A stretch of DNA of 64,000 nt from Streptomyces sp. YPW6. Lineage in GTDB: Bacteria; Actinomycetota; Actinomycetes; Streptomycetales; Streptomycetaceae. The number at the start of each line of letters is the position of its first letter. The first letter of the stretch is position 1. A program made the translations under genes and the position numbers. The DNA lies in contig NZ_CP076457.1 of the NCBI RefSeq assembly GCF_018866325.1, positions 4,933,001 through 4,997,000 on the forward strand, given 5' to 3'. Shown here piece after piece: positions 51,686 to 60,016 of this stretch. The notes under the pieces are model-generated. The model did not search any database and was not told the origin of the DNA. It saw only the letters and a list, made by a program, of their open reading frames with translations.

Positions 51686-52345
51686 TCAGCCGTTGCTGGG
51701 CTCGGGGACTCGGTCGGGCAGCGCGGCCTCATCCGCGCAACCGAGCTGATCGGCCAAGCCGCGGGCTACGTCGTTGAGGACGGCCAGTCGGTCCTCGGGC
51801 GAGGAGCCTGGGCTCAGTTGGCCCCCGGACGAGTACATCCTGGCCCAGATATAGGGTGAGGTGCCTTCAGGCCCCTTGGTCGAGCAGGTGAAATACAGGT
51901 TCGCGCCGCTGTCGCCGTTGATTTCGGCATAAACGCCCAGAGGGAAGACGAGCCGGTCCCTGTCCGTATTCCGTGCTTCCGCCCCCGGGGCGGGATGATT
52001 CCTGGTGGGCTCGAACTCGATCTTGAGCAGCGGGATTCCGCTGTCATCGCCCGCCTTGTAGACCATGCAGGTGTTGCGGTCCTTCGCTCCTCCGTAGAGC
52101 CTTTTCGCGGCCATCTCCAGAGAGAACTTGTTGGCGTCTCCCTGCTGGTTGGTTCCGGTGAGCTCTGTGAATCGCTCGGTTGCCGCGAGGCGCTCGAGGG
52201 CTTTCGCCGAAGGCGGGGTCAGTGTGCTGTCGCACACCTGTGATGCCGAGAGCGTCGCTTCCTCGCCACTCTCGTCGTCGGTGCAGGAGGTGGCCAGGAG
52301 GAGTACCAGGCCCCCGCAGAGCAACCGGTGCGATCTGTTGCGCAT
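51686..52345 (-). CDS. module B lipoprotein
   Basis: This 219-aa lipoprotein has a signal peptide (RLLCGGLVLLLATSC) with the acceptor Cys. It then has SASQVCDSTLTPPSAKALERL and a Cys-bearing C-terminal half, like the module A lipoprotein and the decayed copy at 45860. ATG at 52345 begins the signal peptide; the longer open frame upstream runs into the large module gene and is not protein-like. It lies 40 bp downstream of the large gene and is the last gene of the operon. DUF3558-like; surface location is well supported, function unknown. Confidence 0.8.
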   Translation of the reverse strand: MRNRSHRLLCGGLVLLLATSCTDDESGEEATLSASQVCDSTLTPPSAKALERLAATERFTELTGTNQQGDANKFSLEMAAKRLYGGAKDRNTCMVYKAGDDSGIPLLKIEFEPTRNHPAPGAEARNTDRDRLVFPLGVYAEINGDSGANLYFTCSTKGPEGTSPYIWARMYSSGGQLSPGSSPEDRLAVLNDVARGLADQLGCADEAALPDRVPEPSNG

Positions 52346-52385
52346 GGCATTCGCTGCCTTAAAGGAGATGGGGAATGGGCGGGTG

Positions 52386-54686
52386 TCAATCCTTGTAGGC
52401 AGGGCGTCCCCGGTAGTCGTTCTGCTGGGACCCGGTGCCGAAATAGCTGCTCTCGATGTGCTGCGGCCAATCCCGGAGATTCGTGTCATTCTTGACATCG
52501 GGGTCCGCGCCTACGTAGGTCGCGTAGGCATCGGCCTGTTGCCGGATCCCCTGCGAGTAAAACTCCTGACTGGTGGCCTGTGCCTTTTCCGTCGGATCGT
52601 CCTCGGCTTTGTCGATTCCCTTGTCGATCTCGTGCCCGATGAAGGTGTTGACCGCGTTGCCGACCGTGTCCGCGGCCAGCGGTGCGACCACCAGCGCCGC
52701 GGCAGTCGAACCCGGCAGAGGGATGGCGGCGATGCCGCCCCCCACCACGGCCCCGGCTCCCAGCTTGACCCAGTCGCCGGAGCGCCCCAGCGACTTGTTC
52801 TTCTCCTCCGCCTCGTCCTTGTACGTCGTCTCCGCCTGCTGCACGCGAGAGTGATCGAGAATGCCCCGCACCTCGCCGCCTGTCGTCAAGGCATCATGCG
52901 CCTTGTTCATGTTCGCTTCGCTGGTGGGCGGGTGGGCGTCGAGCATGCTCAGCGTGTAGAGGTGCTGCGCCGCCGAGACGGCTCCGTGAGACGTCTCGTT
53001 CTGGCCGATCACGCTGAGGAAGTTGATGGCTCCTTGTTCGCCGAAGTCCGCGCGCCCCTGATACTTCGGCGGAAAGAGCCCGTCATCCTTCGCCCGGTCC
53101 CCGACCCCCGACATGCTGTAATCGATGTCATCGATGTACGCCGCCCCCATCTTGCCGAGACTGTCGGCGAGTCGGGACTGCTCGTGGAGCATTTTTGGCC
53201 CGTCCTCGCTTCCGTACAGGAACACGACCTGCTCCATGACACCGGCCGTCTCCGCGGTGCGCATATCGCGATTGCCGGGGATCATCGGATCCTTGGCTGT
53301 CATGGGATCAGCGTCGTAGGCGTACCCGGTGGTGGCTGCCTCCAGGGCGTGGCCGAGGGAGTCATGACCTGCGATGACCTTGTCGTCGCCGCCCATGATG
53401 TAAGCGTCGGACAGCCAGATGCGGTCCTTCGTCAGGTACTTCAGGTTCTCGTTGAGTTCGGCTTCCTTGTCGACACCCGCTCCGGCACCGTCCGGCTGGG
53501 CGAAGAAGTCCGTCGCGGCGCCGGGGTTGTGGCCGAGGGCTTCCAGGAAGCCGGTCATGGGGTCGCGGCCCCGGTCGTTCTTGCTGTAGAAGTTCAGGTC
53601 GCCGTTGTTCCAGTTGTTGATCCAGGGGCTCATGTTCTTGACGTTGCGTTCCTGGTCATACGCCACGAGCCTCTCGCCGTAGTCGTTGAGGAACTGGTCG
53701 TCGTAGTCGCCGAACCGCATGAGATTGCTCATGACGGCGAATCCACGGGGATTGTTCGCGTGGTCCGTGCCGAGTTCTTCCGGCCCGATCCTGATCATCT
53801 TCTGCTCCCAGGACCGCATGGCGGCGCTGTCGGAGAGCGTGGCAGTACCGAGGGCGACGCCCAGGTTCTTCTGGAGGAGCTTGGCCTGTTCCAGCCGCTT
53901 CGGGTCGGCGCCGTAGCCCTGGTACGGGTCGGCTACGCCGGCGTAGAACGTCAGCAGCCCGTCGGGCGTTGTGGAGGTGGCGAGCCGCTCCGCGAACAAC
54001 GGGTCCTTGCCGTACTTGGCAAGGGTGGTGTTGACCGTGTTCAGTTCGGTCGTCGTGACGTCGGTCGGATCCTTCTTGAGGATCTTGGCGAGTGCCTTGG
54101 CCTTGGCGATCGCCTTGGCTGCGGAATCCCTGTCTGCATAGTCGGCCCCGGAGAACCCGTGCTTGGCCTGGTCCACGATGAGCCGCAGCGCCTCGGACGC
54201 GGTGGTGTCGCTGCGCGTGGCCTTCTGCAGGATCGCCTGGACCCGGTCGCGCAGGCTGTCCACGTCGCCCTGGCTGTGCTCGGGGAGCGTGGTGCCCTCG
54301 GCGGCGCGGTCGGGGTGGATGTTCATCGTCACGGTGAACGACCCGTCGCCGGTGTCTCTCACCGTCAGGTTCTTCTTCGCGCCCTGCGAGATCACCTCGG
54401 TGAGTTCATTGCGAAAGGCGACCAGTTCGTCCCGGGTGTCGCTGAGGATGCGGGCGACCGTACGCGCCTGGGTGTGTGCGTCGGCGAACTCCGCTGCGGT
54501 CTTGTCCACGAAGGACCGGGTGACGGTTGCGTTCTCCCCGGCCCACCGTGCCTTTGCCGCCTTGCCCCCAAGATTCTCCTTGGCATCGCTCTTGAGGCTC
54601 GCCAGCTTCTTGACCATCTGCTCCCAGTCGGCGATCGCCTCACCGAGCTGGGAGAAGTTGCCGAAGCGGAGGGCGTCGAGATCCAT
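52386..54686 (-). CDS. module B large protein with N-terminal WXG-like domain
   Basis: This 766-aa protein is the paralogue of the module A large protein. ARWAGEN near residue 47 is in the WXG position of a helical N-terminal domain. Shared blocks are SNLMRFGDYDDQFLN, LGHALEAATTGY and LADSLGKMGAAYIDDIDY. A hydrophobic Gly/Ala-rich stretch follows at about 640-690 (WVKLGAGAVVGGGIAAIPLPG, LVVAPLAADTVGNAVNTFIG). Overall identity looks moderate, so the duplication is old. There is no signal peptide and no known catalytic motif. The start overlaps the stop of the small protein by one base (TGATG), showing tight coupling. Confidence 0.77.
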   Translation of the reverse strand: MDLDALRFGNFSQLGEAIADWEQMVKKLASLKSDAKENLGGKAAKARWAGENATVTRSFVDKTAAEFADAHTQARTVARILSDTRDELVAFRNELTEVISQGAKKNLTVRDTGDGSFTVTMNIHPDRAAEGTTLPEHSQGDVDSLRDRVQAILQKATRSDTTASEALRLIVDQAKHGFSGADYADRDSAAKAIAKAKALAKILKKDPTDVTTTELNTVNTTLAKYGKDPLFAERLATSTTPDGLLTFYAGVADPYQGYGADPKRLEQAKLLQKNLGVALGTATLSDSAAMRSWEQKMIRIGPEELGTDHANNPRGFAVMSNLMRFGDYDDQFLNDYGERLVAYDQERNVKNMSPWINNWNNGDLNFYSKNDRGRDPMTGFLEALGHNPGAATDFFAQPDGAGAGVDKEAELNENLKYLTKDRIWLSDAYIMGGDDKVIAGHDSLGHALEAATTGYAYDADPMTAKDPMIPGNRDMRTAETAGVMEQVVFLYGSEDGPKMLHEQSRLADSLGKMGAAYIDDIDYSMSGVGDRAKDDGLFPPKYQGRADFGEQGAINFLSVIGQNETSHGAVSAAQHLYTLSMLDAHPPTSEANMNKAHDALTTGGEVRGILDHSRVQQAETTYKDEAEEKNKSLGRSGDWVKLGAGAVVGGGIAAIPLPGSTAAALVVAPLAADTVGNAVNTFIGHEIDKGIDKAEDDPTEKAQATSQEFYSQGIRQQADAYATYVGADPDVKNDTNLRDWPQHIESSYFGTGSQQNDYRGRPAYKD

Positions 54687-55138
54687 CAGGTGCCCTTCCT
54701 CTCGTTGAAGCCCGCATCGAGCGTGGCGATGCTGCTGACGGTTCCCGCGATGTGGACTTCGTCGCCCGCGTGGGCGCCCTTGGTGAAGTCGAGGTGGTTG
54801 GAGATGTGCGCGGTGGCGTCCAGCAAGGACCTGGACTGGTCGACCCAGCGCGAGGCCACGTGATCCAAGGCGCCACCGAGTGCGAACCCCTGGGTCTTCA
54901 ATCCTTCGGCAGCCTTCTGGGAGGCTGCTCGGGCGTGTTTGCTGACCTGACCGAAATCCTGATGGAGTTCGAAAGCGGCGTTTCCGATCGCGGCCAGGTC
55001 CGTCTGGTTGACCGCCAGGTCCCCCTGCTGGTCAATGCCCCCGCCACTCGGTTCCGGTGGCACCTGATTCAGCTGCATCCGGAGGGGCCGCCGGTCGGCC
55101 GCCTCGGACTTCAACCGCTCCCACTCGTCCCATGCCAT
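54686..55138 (-). CDS. module B small helical protein
   Basis: This 150-aa protein is the paralogue of the module A small protein. Shared sequence includes NQTDLAAIGNAAFELHQD (NRDDLGAIGNDAYELRTR in A) and LLDATAHISNHLDFTKGAH (LLDSCAHISNHLDYTKAQH). It has no signal peptide or membrane segment. It is first in the operon, and its stop overlaps the large-protein start. About 100 bp upstream is a 7-bp inverted repeat that may be an operator. A secreted partner of the large protein is the best guess. Confidence 0.75.
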   Translation of the reverse strand: MAWDEWERLKSEAADRRPLRMQLNQVPPEPSGGGIDQQGDLAVNQTDLAAIGNAAFELHQDFGQVSKHARAASQKAAEGLKTQGFALGGALDHVASRWVDQSRSLLDATAHISNHLDFTKGAHAGDEVHIAGTVSSIATLDAGFNERKGT

Positions 55139-55672
55139 GGATCCGAACGCCTCCCGTGAGCCCGGCTGTTCACCGTGAACGGCCGCGTGTCGGGGAAGCT
55201 ACCAACCAGGTGGACCCGCACGCGCCCGAACCGTTGTTCGTCACAGACTCCGAACAAGCGGCATCCCCGGCATCCCGGGCTCGGGGTGCGAGAAGGAAGT
55301 GCAAGGAATCCAGTACCAAATCCTCCACGCACCGTTAACGCCGGTTCACCTCCGCGGATGCGTTCGCCCGGCGGTGTCGTGACACGTGAACGCGCGTAGA
55401 TGTTCGCTTTCCGGACGCCGTCCCGCTGACCGGCTCTTATGCGCGCGCCGTTCCGGGGGCCGCGTCGGGGGACCGGATTCTGGACGAGGACTTCCGCTGA
55501 GCGGACTGGCTCGCTACTGTCCCCGCCATATGAACGCCCCGTGGCAACGCCGCCGCGGAGCGCAGCCGGTGCCTTGCCAGACCGGCGGCCTCTCCGTGCG
55601 TCGCCGCTGGGACCGGCGTCGCTACCGCCGGAGCAGGGCCGTCGTCGCTCACCCCGAAGAGGAGAGGGCGTC
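55139..55672. other. divergent intergenic region, module B / IclR
   Basis: This 534-bp region has no convincing gene. It holds the inverted repeat at 55234-55257, a TACTGT -10-like box at 55515-55520 with TTCCGC 16 bp upstream for the iclR-type gene, and locally AT-richer DNA near 55310-55345. The open frame extending upstream of the IclR start is Arg/Pro-rich and unlike protein. Confidence 0.5.
55234..55257. promoter_or_regulatory. inverted repeat upstream of module B
   Basis: TTGTTCG (55234-55240) and CGAACAA (55251-55257) form a 7-bp inverted repeat with a 10-bp spacer, about 100 bp upstream of the first module B gene. This is an operator-like spacing for a dimeric regulator. Confidence 0.45.
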
Positions 55673-56317
55673 GTGACAGCGGAGACCTCCCAGACGCTCG
55701 ACCGAGGACTGCGCGTCCTCAAACTGCTCGCCGACACCGACCACGGCCTGACCGTGACCGAGCTGTCCAACAAGCTCGGTGTCAACCGGACCGTCGTCTA
55801 CCGGCTGCTCGCCACCCTGGAGCAGCACGCCCTGGTACGCCGCGATCTGGGCGGCCGCGCCCGGGTCGGCCTCGGTGTGCTGCGGCTCGGCAGACAGGTC
55901 CACCCCCTCGTCCGGGAAGCGGCGCTGCCCGCGCTGCGTTCCCTGGCCGAGGACATAGGGGCCACCGCCCACCTCACGCTCGTCGACGGCAGCGACGCCC
56001 TCGCGGTCGCCGTGGTCGAGCCCACCTGGACCGACTACCACGTCGCCTACCGGGCCGGCTTCCGCCATCCCCTGGACCGGGGCGCCGCGGGCCGGGCCAT
56101 CCTGTCCGCCCGGCAGGCCCCGGAGTCCGGCCACCCCGGCTACACCCTCACCCACGGCGAACTCGAAGCCGGCGCCAGCGGGGCGGCAGCGCCCCTGGTC
56201 GGGGTCTCGGGTGTCGAGGGCAGCGTCGGTGTCGTCATGCTCGCCGACGCCGTACCGGAACGGGTCGGCCCCCGTGTGCTCGACGCCGCCCGGGAAGTGG
56301 CGGACGCGCTGCGGTAG
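55673..56317 (+). CDS. IclR family transcriptional regulator
   Basis: This 214-aa regulator has a winged helix at about 5-65 (TLDRGLRVLKLLADTDHGLTVTELSNKLGVN, VVYRLLATLEQHALV) and an effector domain that begins EAALPALRSLAEDIGATAHLTLVDG. It is shorter than typical IclR proteins (~250 aa), mostly through a trimmed effector domain. GTG at 55673 follows GAGGAGAGG. The target and ligand are unknown. Confidence 0.87.
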   Translation: MTAETSQTLDRGLRVLKLLADTDHGLTVTELSNKLGVNRTVVYRLLATLEQHALVRRDLGGRARVGLGVLRLGRQVHPLVREAALPALRSLAEDIGATAHLTLVDGSDALAVAVVEPTWTDYHVAYRAGFRHPLDRGAAGRAILSARQAPESGHPGYTLTHGELEAGASGAAAPLVGVSGVEGSVGVVMLADAVPERVGPRVLDAAREVADALR

Positions 56318-56549
56318 GCGGTGCCCGCGCCTGCATTGCGTCCGGTGTGAGTTCCGCCCGAACGGGCATCCCGGGGCGTGCGTCCGTCCGGGGCGTGCCG
56401 GTGCTCGTGGGCCCGTGCCCGCACCCGCAGGTCTCGGGTCCGTCCGGCGCGCGTCCCGCCGGTTCGCGAAGGAGCGTGCGGGGCGGGAGCGTATGGGGCG
56501 GCGTACGGCTGGCGCGTTCCGGTTCCGGCGCGGCGGTTAGATTGGGTGC

Positions 56550-57338
56550 GTGTCCTCTCGTCTCTCGCGCCCCCGCGTCCTCGCCCTCTGCGCACTCCCC
56601 GTCCTCGCCCTGTTCGGTACGGCGGCCCTCGCGCCGCTGCCGTTCACCCTGGCGCGGCCCGGGGTGACCGCGGACGTGCTCGGCAAGGACGACGGGCGGC
56701 CGGTGATCACCATCACCGGCGCGGAGACCCGGCCGACCGACGGGCAGCTGCGGATGACGACGATCCTCGCCACCGGGCCGAAGGCGGACGTCCGCATCGG
56801 TGAGGTGTTCGACAGCTGGTTCCGGACCGACCGGGCGGTCATGCCGCGCGACGCGGTCTACCCCACCGGCGGCTCCGAGAAGGAGATCGAGAAGCACAAC
56901 CTCGACGACATGAAGGAGTCGCAGAACGTCGCCGTCGACGCCGCCCTGAACTACCTGGACCGCGAACCCGGGGCGATGCGGGTGGACGTGGACCTCGGCG
57001 ACATCGGCGGCCCGAGCGCGGGGCTCTTCCTCTCCCTCGGCATCATCGACAAGCTCGACGGCAACGGTTCCGGCGGCGATCTCACCGGCGGCCGCACCAT
57101 CGCCGGTACGGGGACGATCACCGCGGTCGGCGCGGTCGGCGCGGTCGGCGGCGTGTCGATGAAGGTCCAGGGCGCCCACCGCGACGGGGCGAGCGTCTTC
57201 CTCGTCCCGAAGGCCGAGTGCCGTCAGGCGGAGGCCGAGGCTCCCGACGGACTGCGGATCGTGCCCGTCTCCACGCTGGAGGACGCGGTCGGCTCGCTCA
57301 AGGCCCTGGAGTCGGGCGGTAGGGTACCGAGCTGCTGA
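56550..57338 (+). CDS. membrane-anchored Lon-type (S16) serine protease
   Basis: This 262-aa protein has an N-terminal signal-anchor (VLALCALPVLALFGTAALA) and an extracytoplasmic S16 domain. The Ser is in DIGGPSAGLFLSLG and the Lys in VGGVSMKVQGAHRDG, the Lon Ser-Lys dyad. It resembles the YlbL/SepM group but lacks the PDZ domain usual there, which explains its short length. GTG at 56550 is 7 nt after a TAGATT -10-like box (56538-56543), so the mRNA is probably leaderless. The substrate is unknown. Confidence 0.87.
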   Translation: MSSRLSRPRVLALCALPVLALFGTAALAPLPFTLARPGVTADVLGKDDGRPVITITGAETRPTDGQLRMTTILATGPKADVRIGEVFDSWFRTDRAVMPRDAVYPTGGSEKEIEKHNLDDMKESQNVAVDAALNYLDREPGAMRVDVDLGDIGGPSAGLFLSLGIIDKLDGNGSGGDLTGGRTIAGTGTITAVGAVGAVGGVSMKVQGAHRDGASVFLVPKAECRQAEAEAPDGLRIVPVSTLEDAVGSLKALESGGRVPSC

Positions 57339-57349
57339 CCTGCGGCGGC

Positions 57350-57500
57350 ATGGCTTCGGGGGGAGGTCCCCGGCCCCGGCCCCGGCGCACAGTTTCGGGG
57401 CACGCCCCCGGCTCCGGTGGCATGGTTTCGGGTGACGCGCCCGGCCCCGGCGGCGGCGTGGTTGTGGGGCACGCCCCCGGCCCCGGCAGCATGGTCGCTG
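57350..57500 (-). repeat. in-frame extension of the MFS tail repeats beyond its stop codon
   Basis: About four imperfect units (spacing 39, 33 and 36 bp) contain GTTTCGGG and GCCCCCGGCCCCGG. All spacings are multiples of three. On the - strand, in the frame of the MFS gene just past its stop, they read PGPGA(C/S)P(T/E)T-like units that resemble that protein's tail. Confidence 0.6.
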
Positions 57501-57528
57501 AGGGGCTTCCGGGCCGAGGAGGCACGGA

Positions 57529-59037
57529 TCACTGAGCGCCGGCCTTCGCCTTGGGCGTGTCCGGTACGGGCTTCGCCCCTGCTCCCGGTCCGTCCGGTGC
57601 GCGCTTCGCCTCCGCCCCCGGCTCGTCCGGTGCGGGCTCCGTCCCCGGCTCCTCACGTACGGGCCGCGCCCCCGGCTCGTCCGGTACGGGCCTCACCCCC
57701 GGTCCGTCCGGTGCCGGCTTCGGCTCCGCCCCCGGCTCGTCCGGTACGGGCCTCACCCCCGGCCCCTCACGTACAGGCCGCACCCCCTGCCCCTCACGTG
57801 CGGTCCCCGCCCCCGGCGCGTCGTCCAGCGTCCGCCAGGACGGGAACACCAGCGGACTCAGCGTGGCCAGGAAGAAGACCCCGCCCATCGCCAGCAGCGC
57901 CCCCGTCGCCCCCGCGCCCTCCACCAGCAGCCCGGCCGCCAGCCCGCCCACCGGCATCGCGAACTCGCAGCCGGCCGTCAGCGCCCCCGACACCCGGCTG
58001 CGCAGCCGGTCCGGCACCCGCTCGTAGACCACCGTCGTCAGGATCGGGTTCAGCACGCCGCCCGCGACCCCGCCGAGCAGCATCGTGACCGCGAGCGGCA
58101 GCGTCGTCCCGGTCACCGCCGCGACCAGGAACCTCGGCGCGCCGCACAGGATCACGCACACCGTGAACACCGCCCGGCGCGAGAACCGGTGCCCCACCGC
58201 CCCGTACAGCAGGGCCCCGGTCAGACCGCCCGCGCCGAACAGCGCGGTGAGCAGCCCGATGGCGGGCGCTCCGCCCAACTCGGCCTCGGCGTGCACCGGG
58301 AGCAGGACCGCGTTCCAGCCCTGGTCGGTGCCGTTCATGAACATCACCATGACCACGACCGCCAGCAGCAGCCGGTTGCCGAGCACATGGGCGTACCCCT
58401 CGCGCAGTTCGGTGCCGTAGGCGCGCAGCGAGACCGGGGCTTGCGTTCTCCGCGGTTCCGCCGCGCGCACCCCCCTCACCCCGGCGCCGACCAGCAGGGC
58501 CGACAGCCCGAAGGTCGCCGCGTCCAGCAGCAGGACCGTCTCCGCCCCGACGAGCGCGATGAGCAGCCCGGCGAGGGCCGCGCCGACCATCCTGGCTCCG
58601 CGCGAGACCGCGTCGAAGAGGCTCGCGGCCCGGGGGAGCGTGGTTCCGGCGTGCTCGGCCAGGTCCGGGACGAGGACGTAGCGCGCGGTGTTGCCCGGGG
58701 TGTGGGCGAACCCGTTGAGCGCCATGAGCACGCACAGCATCCAGAAGTGGAGGACGCCGGTGAAGTGCAGCAGCGGGATCGCGGCGATGGCCGCCGCGCA
58801 CACGGCGTCGGACACGACGGCCGTCCGGCGGCGGCCGAACCGGTCGACGACCGGTCCGCCGATCAGCGCGGCGACGACGATCGGCAGAGTGGCGCAGAAC
58901 GCGACCAACCCGGCCCGGCCCGCGCTTCCGGTGGTCTCCAGGACGAACCAGGGGACGCCGATCAGGGTCAGTGAAGTGCCTGCGGTGGAAATGGAGTTGG
59001 CCGCGAGTACGGCGGCGAGCGGGGTGCGGTTCCCCAT
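57529..59037 (-). CDS. MFS transporter with Pro-rich C-terminal tail
   Basis: This 502-aa protein has about twelve membrane segments in residues 1-405. Motif A is GPVVDRFGRRRTAVVSD, and GFAHTPGNTARY resembles the MFS_3 enterobactin-exporter-like group. The last ~95 residues are tandem units such as PGVRPVPDEPGARPV, disordered and acidic-proline rich. It is last in an operon behind an ArsR regulator and a small gene, so drug or metal-linked efflux under ArsR repression is likely. The stop codon lies inside the repeat array. Confidence 0.87.
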   Translation of the reverse strand: MGNRTPLAAVLAANSISTAGTSLTLIGVPWFVLETTGSAGRAGLVAFCATLPIVVAALIGGPVVDRFGRRRTAVVSDAVCAAAIAAIPLLHFTGVLHFWMLCVLMALNGFAHTPGNTARYVLVPDLAEHAGTTLPRAASLFDAVSRGARMVGAALAGLLIALVGAETVLLLDAATFGLSALLVGAGVRGVRAAEPRRTQAPVSLRAYGTELREGYAHVLGNRLLLAVVVMVMFMNGTDQGWNAVLLPVHAEAELGGAPAIGLLTALFGAGGLTGALLYGAVGHRFSRRAVFTVCVILCGAPRFLVAAVTGTTLPLAVTMLLGGVAGGVLNPILTTVVYERVPDRLRSRVSGALTAGCEFAMPVGGLAAGLLVEGAGATGALLAMGGVFFLATLSPLVFPSWRTLDDAPGAGTAREGQGVRPVREGPGVRPVPDEPGAEPKPAPDGPGVRPVPDEPGARPVREEPGTEPAPDEPGAEAKRAPDGPGAGAKPVPDTPKAKAGAQ

Positions 59038-59063
59038 GTCTTCTTCCTCCCCCGAGCCGGTGG

Positions 59064-59264
59064 TTACGCCGGATGGAACGCGGCGGCGCGGTGCGCGGCC
59101 GCGGCCGTGTCCCGGCTCTGGGCGGTCAGCCGCAGGCCCACCTCGACCAGGGCCCAGCCGACCCGCGTGCGCAGGCCGGCGCGGGGGAGGCGGACGGCCC
59201 CTGCCCCGGCGTGGAGTTCGGCTGCTTGGACCGTGTGCAGGAGGTGGTGGACGTCGGCATGCAT
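59064..59264 (-). CDS. small hypothetical protein in the ArsR-MFS operon
   Basis: This 66-aa His/Ala-rich protein (MHADVHHLLHTVQAAELH at the start) has no membrane segment. Reading on the - strand, AAGGGA lies 9 nt before the ATG, and the gene fits neatly between arsR (46 bp) and the MFS gene (26 bp). The histidine cluster might bind metal, but that is speculative. I do not recognise the family. Confidence 0.5.
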   Translation of the reverse strand: MHADVHHLLHTVQAAELHAGAGAVRLPRAGLRTRVGWALVEVGLRLTAQSRDTAAAAHRAAAFHPA

Positions 59265-59310
59265 AACGGGATTCCCTTCCAGACGTGAGGAGTCGAGGCG
59301 TGCGGTGCGG

Positions 59311-59925
59311 TCATGCGGAGGGGCGCGGGAAGGCGTGCAGGTGGGTGCGGACGACGGCCGAGCCCTCGGTGTCCTCGGGGACGGCGTCCCGGTAGCTCTC
59401 CACCAGCTCGTGCATCTTCCGGGACAGCTCCTGGGCGAGCTCCGGGGTGAGGCGGATCTTGAAGTCGCTCAGATCCCAGCTGTGCTGCCACTCCTCCGGC
59501 CAGTCGCCCATCGTGCCCAGCCAGGTGTTCAGTTCCTGGGCGTGGGTGGTGGCCGTCTCGTGCAGGACGACGTCGATGGCCCCGCGTACCTCCGGGTCCT
59601 CGTGCGTCCGGAAGAGGGCGCTGTCGAAGGTCGAGCCGTCGTGGAGCGCCCGCCACCAGCGCTCCCGGCCCTTGCCGAGCTCGGGGGCGTCCTCGACGAG
59701 GCCGGATTCGGCCAGTTGGCGCAGGTGGTAGCTGGTCGCGCCGCTCGACTCCCCGAGCCGCTCGCCCAGCTTCGAGGCGGTCGCCGGTCCGAACTCGCGC
59801 AGCGCGTTCAGCAGGCGGATCCGCAGCGGGTGCGCGATGGCGCGCAGGGTGCGGGCGTCGACCGTGTGGAGCTTCCGGTCGCCGCCCGGCTCGTAGGGGC
59901 GAGGGGTCTTCTCGTTCTCCGGCAT
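59311..59925 (-). CDS. ArsR family transcriptional regulator
   Basis: This 204-aa winged-helix protein begins its fold at TLRAIAHPLRIRLLNALREFGPATASKLGERLG, followed by GATSYHLRQLAESGLVED. No metal-binding Cys motif is visible, so it is an ArsR-fold regulator with another ligand. A ~100-residue helical C-terminal domain follows (WLGTMGDWPEEWQHSWDLSDF). ATG 59925 is 6 nt after the -10 box, giving a leaderless transcript. It should repress itself, the small gene and the MFS gene through the TTGCAA boxes. Confidence 0.88.
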   Translation of the reverse strand: MPENEKTPRPYEPGGDRKLHTVDARTLRAIAHPLRIRLLNALREFGPATASKLGERLGESSGATSYHLRQLAESGLVEDAPELGKGRERWWRALHDGSTFDSALFRTHEDPEVRGAIDVVLHETATTHAQELNTWLGTMGDWPEEWQHSWDLSDFKIRLTPELAQELSRKMHELVESYRDAVPEDTEGSAVVRTHLHAFPRPSA

Positions 59926-59931
59926 GCTGCA

Positions 59932-59987
59932 ACCGTAGAGATGCAAAGGATGCTTTGCAAGGGTTTTTTGCAACGCTCTCTTTGCAA
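59932..59987 (-). promoter_or_regulatory. arsR promoter with overlapping TTGCAA operator array
   Basis: On the - strand TTGCAA (59960-59955), a 17-bp spacer and TACGGT (59937-59932) form the promoter. CTTTGCA/TGCAAAG at 59942-59959 is a 7-bp inverted repeat over the -35 and spacer. Two further TTGCAA copies lie at 59968-59973 and 59982-59987. This is a textbook autorepressor layout. Confidence 0.78.
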
Positions 59988-60016
59988 CATGCTCCGGGCG
60001 ACGGCCTCCCGGCGCC

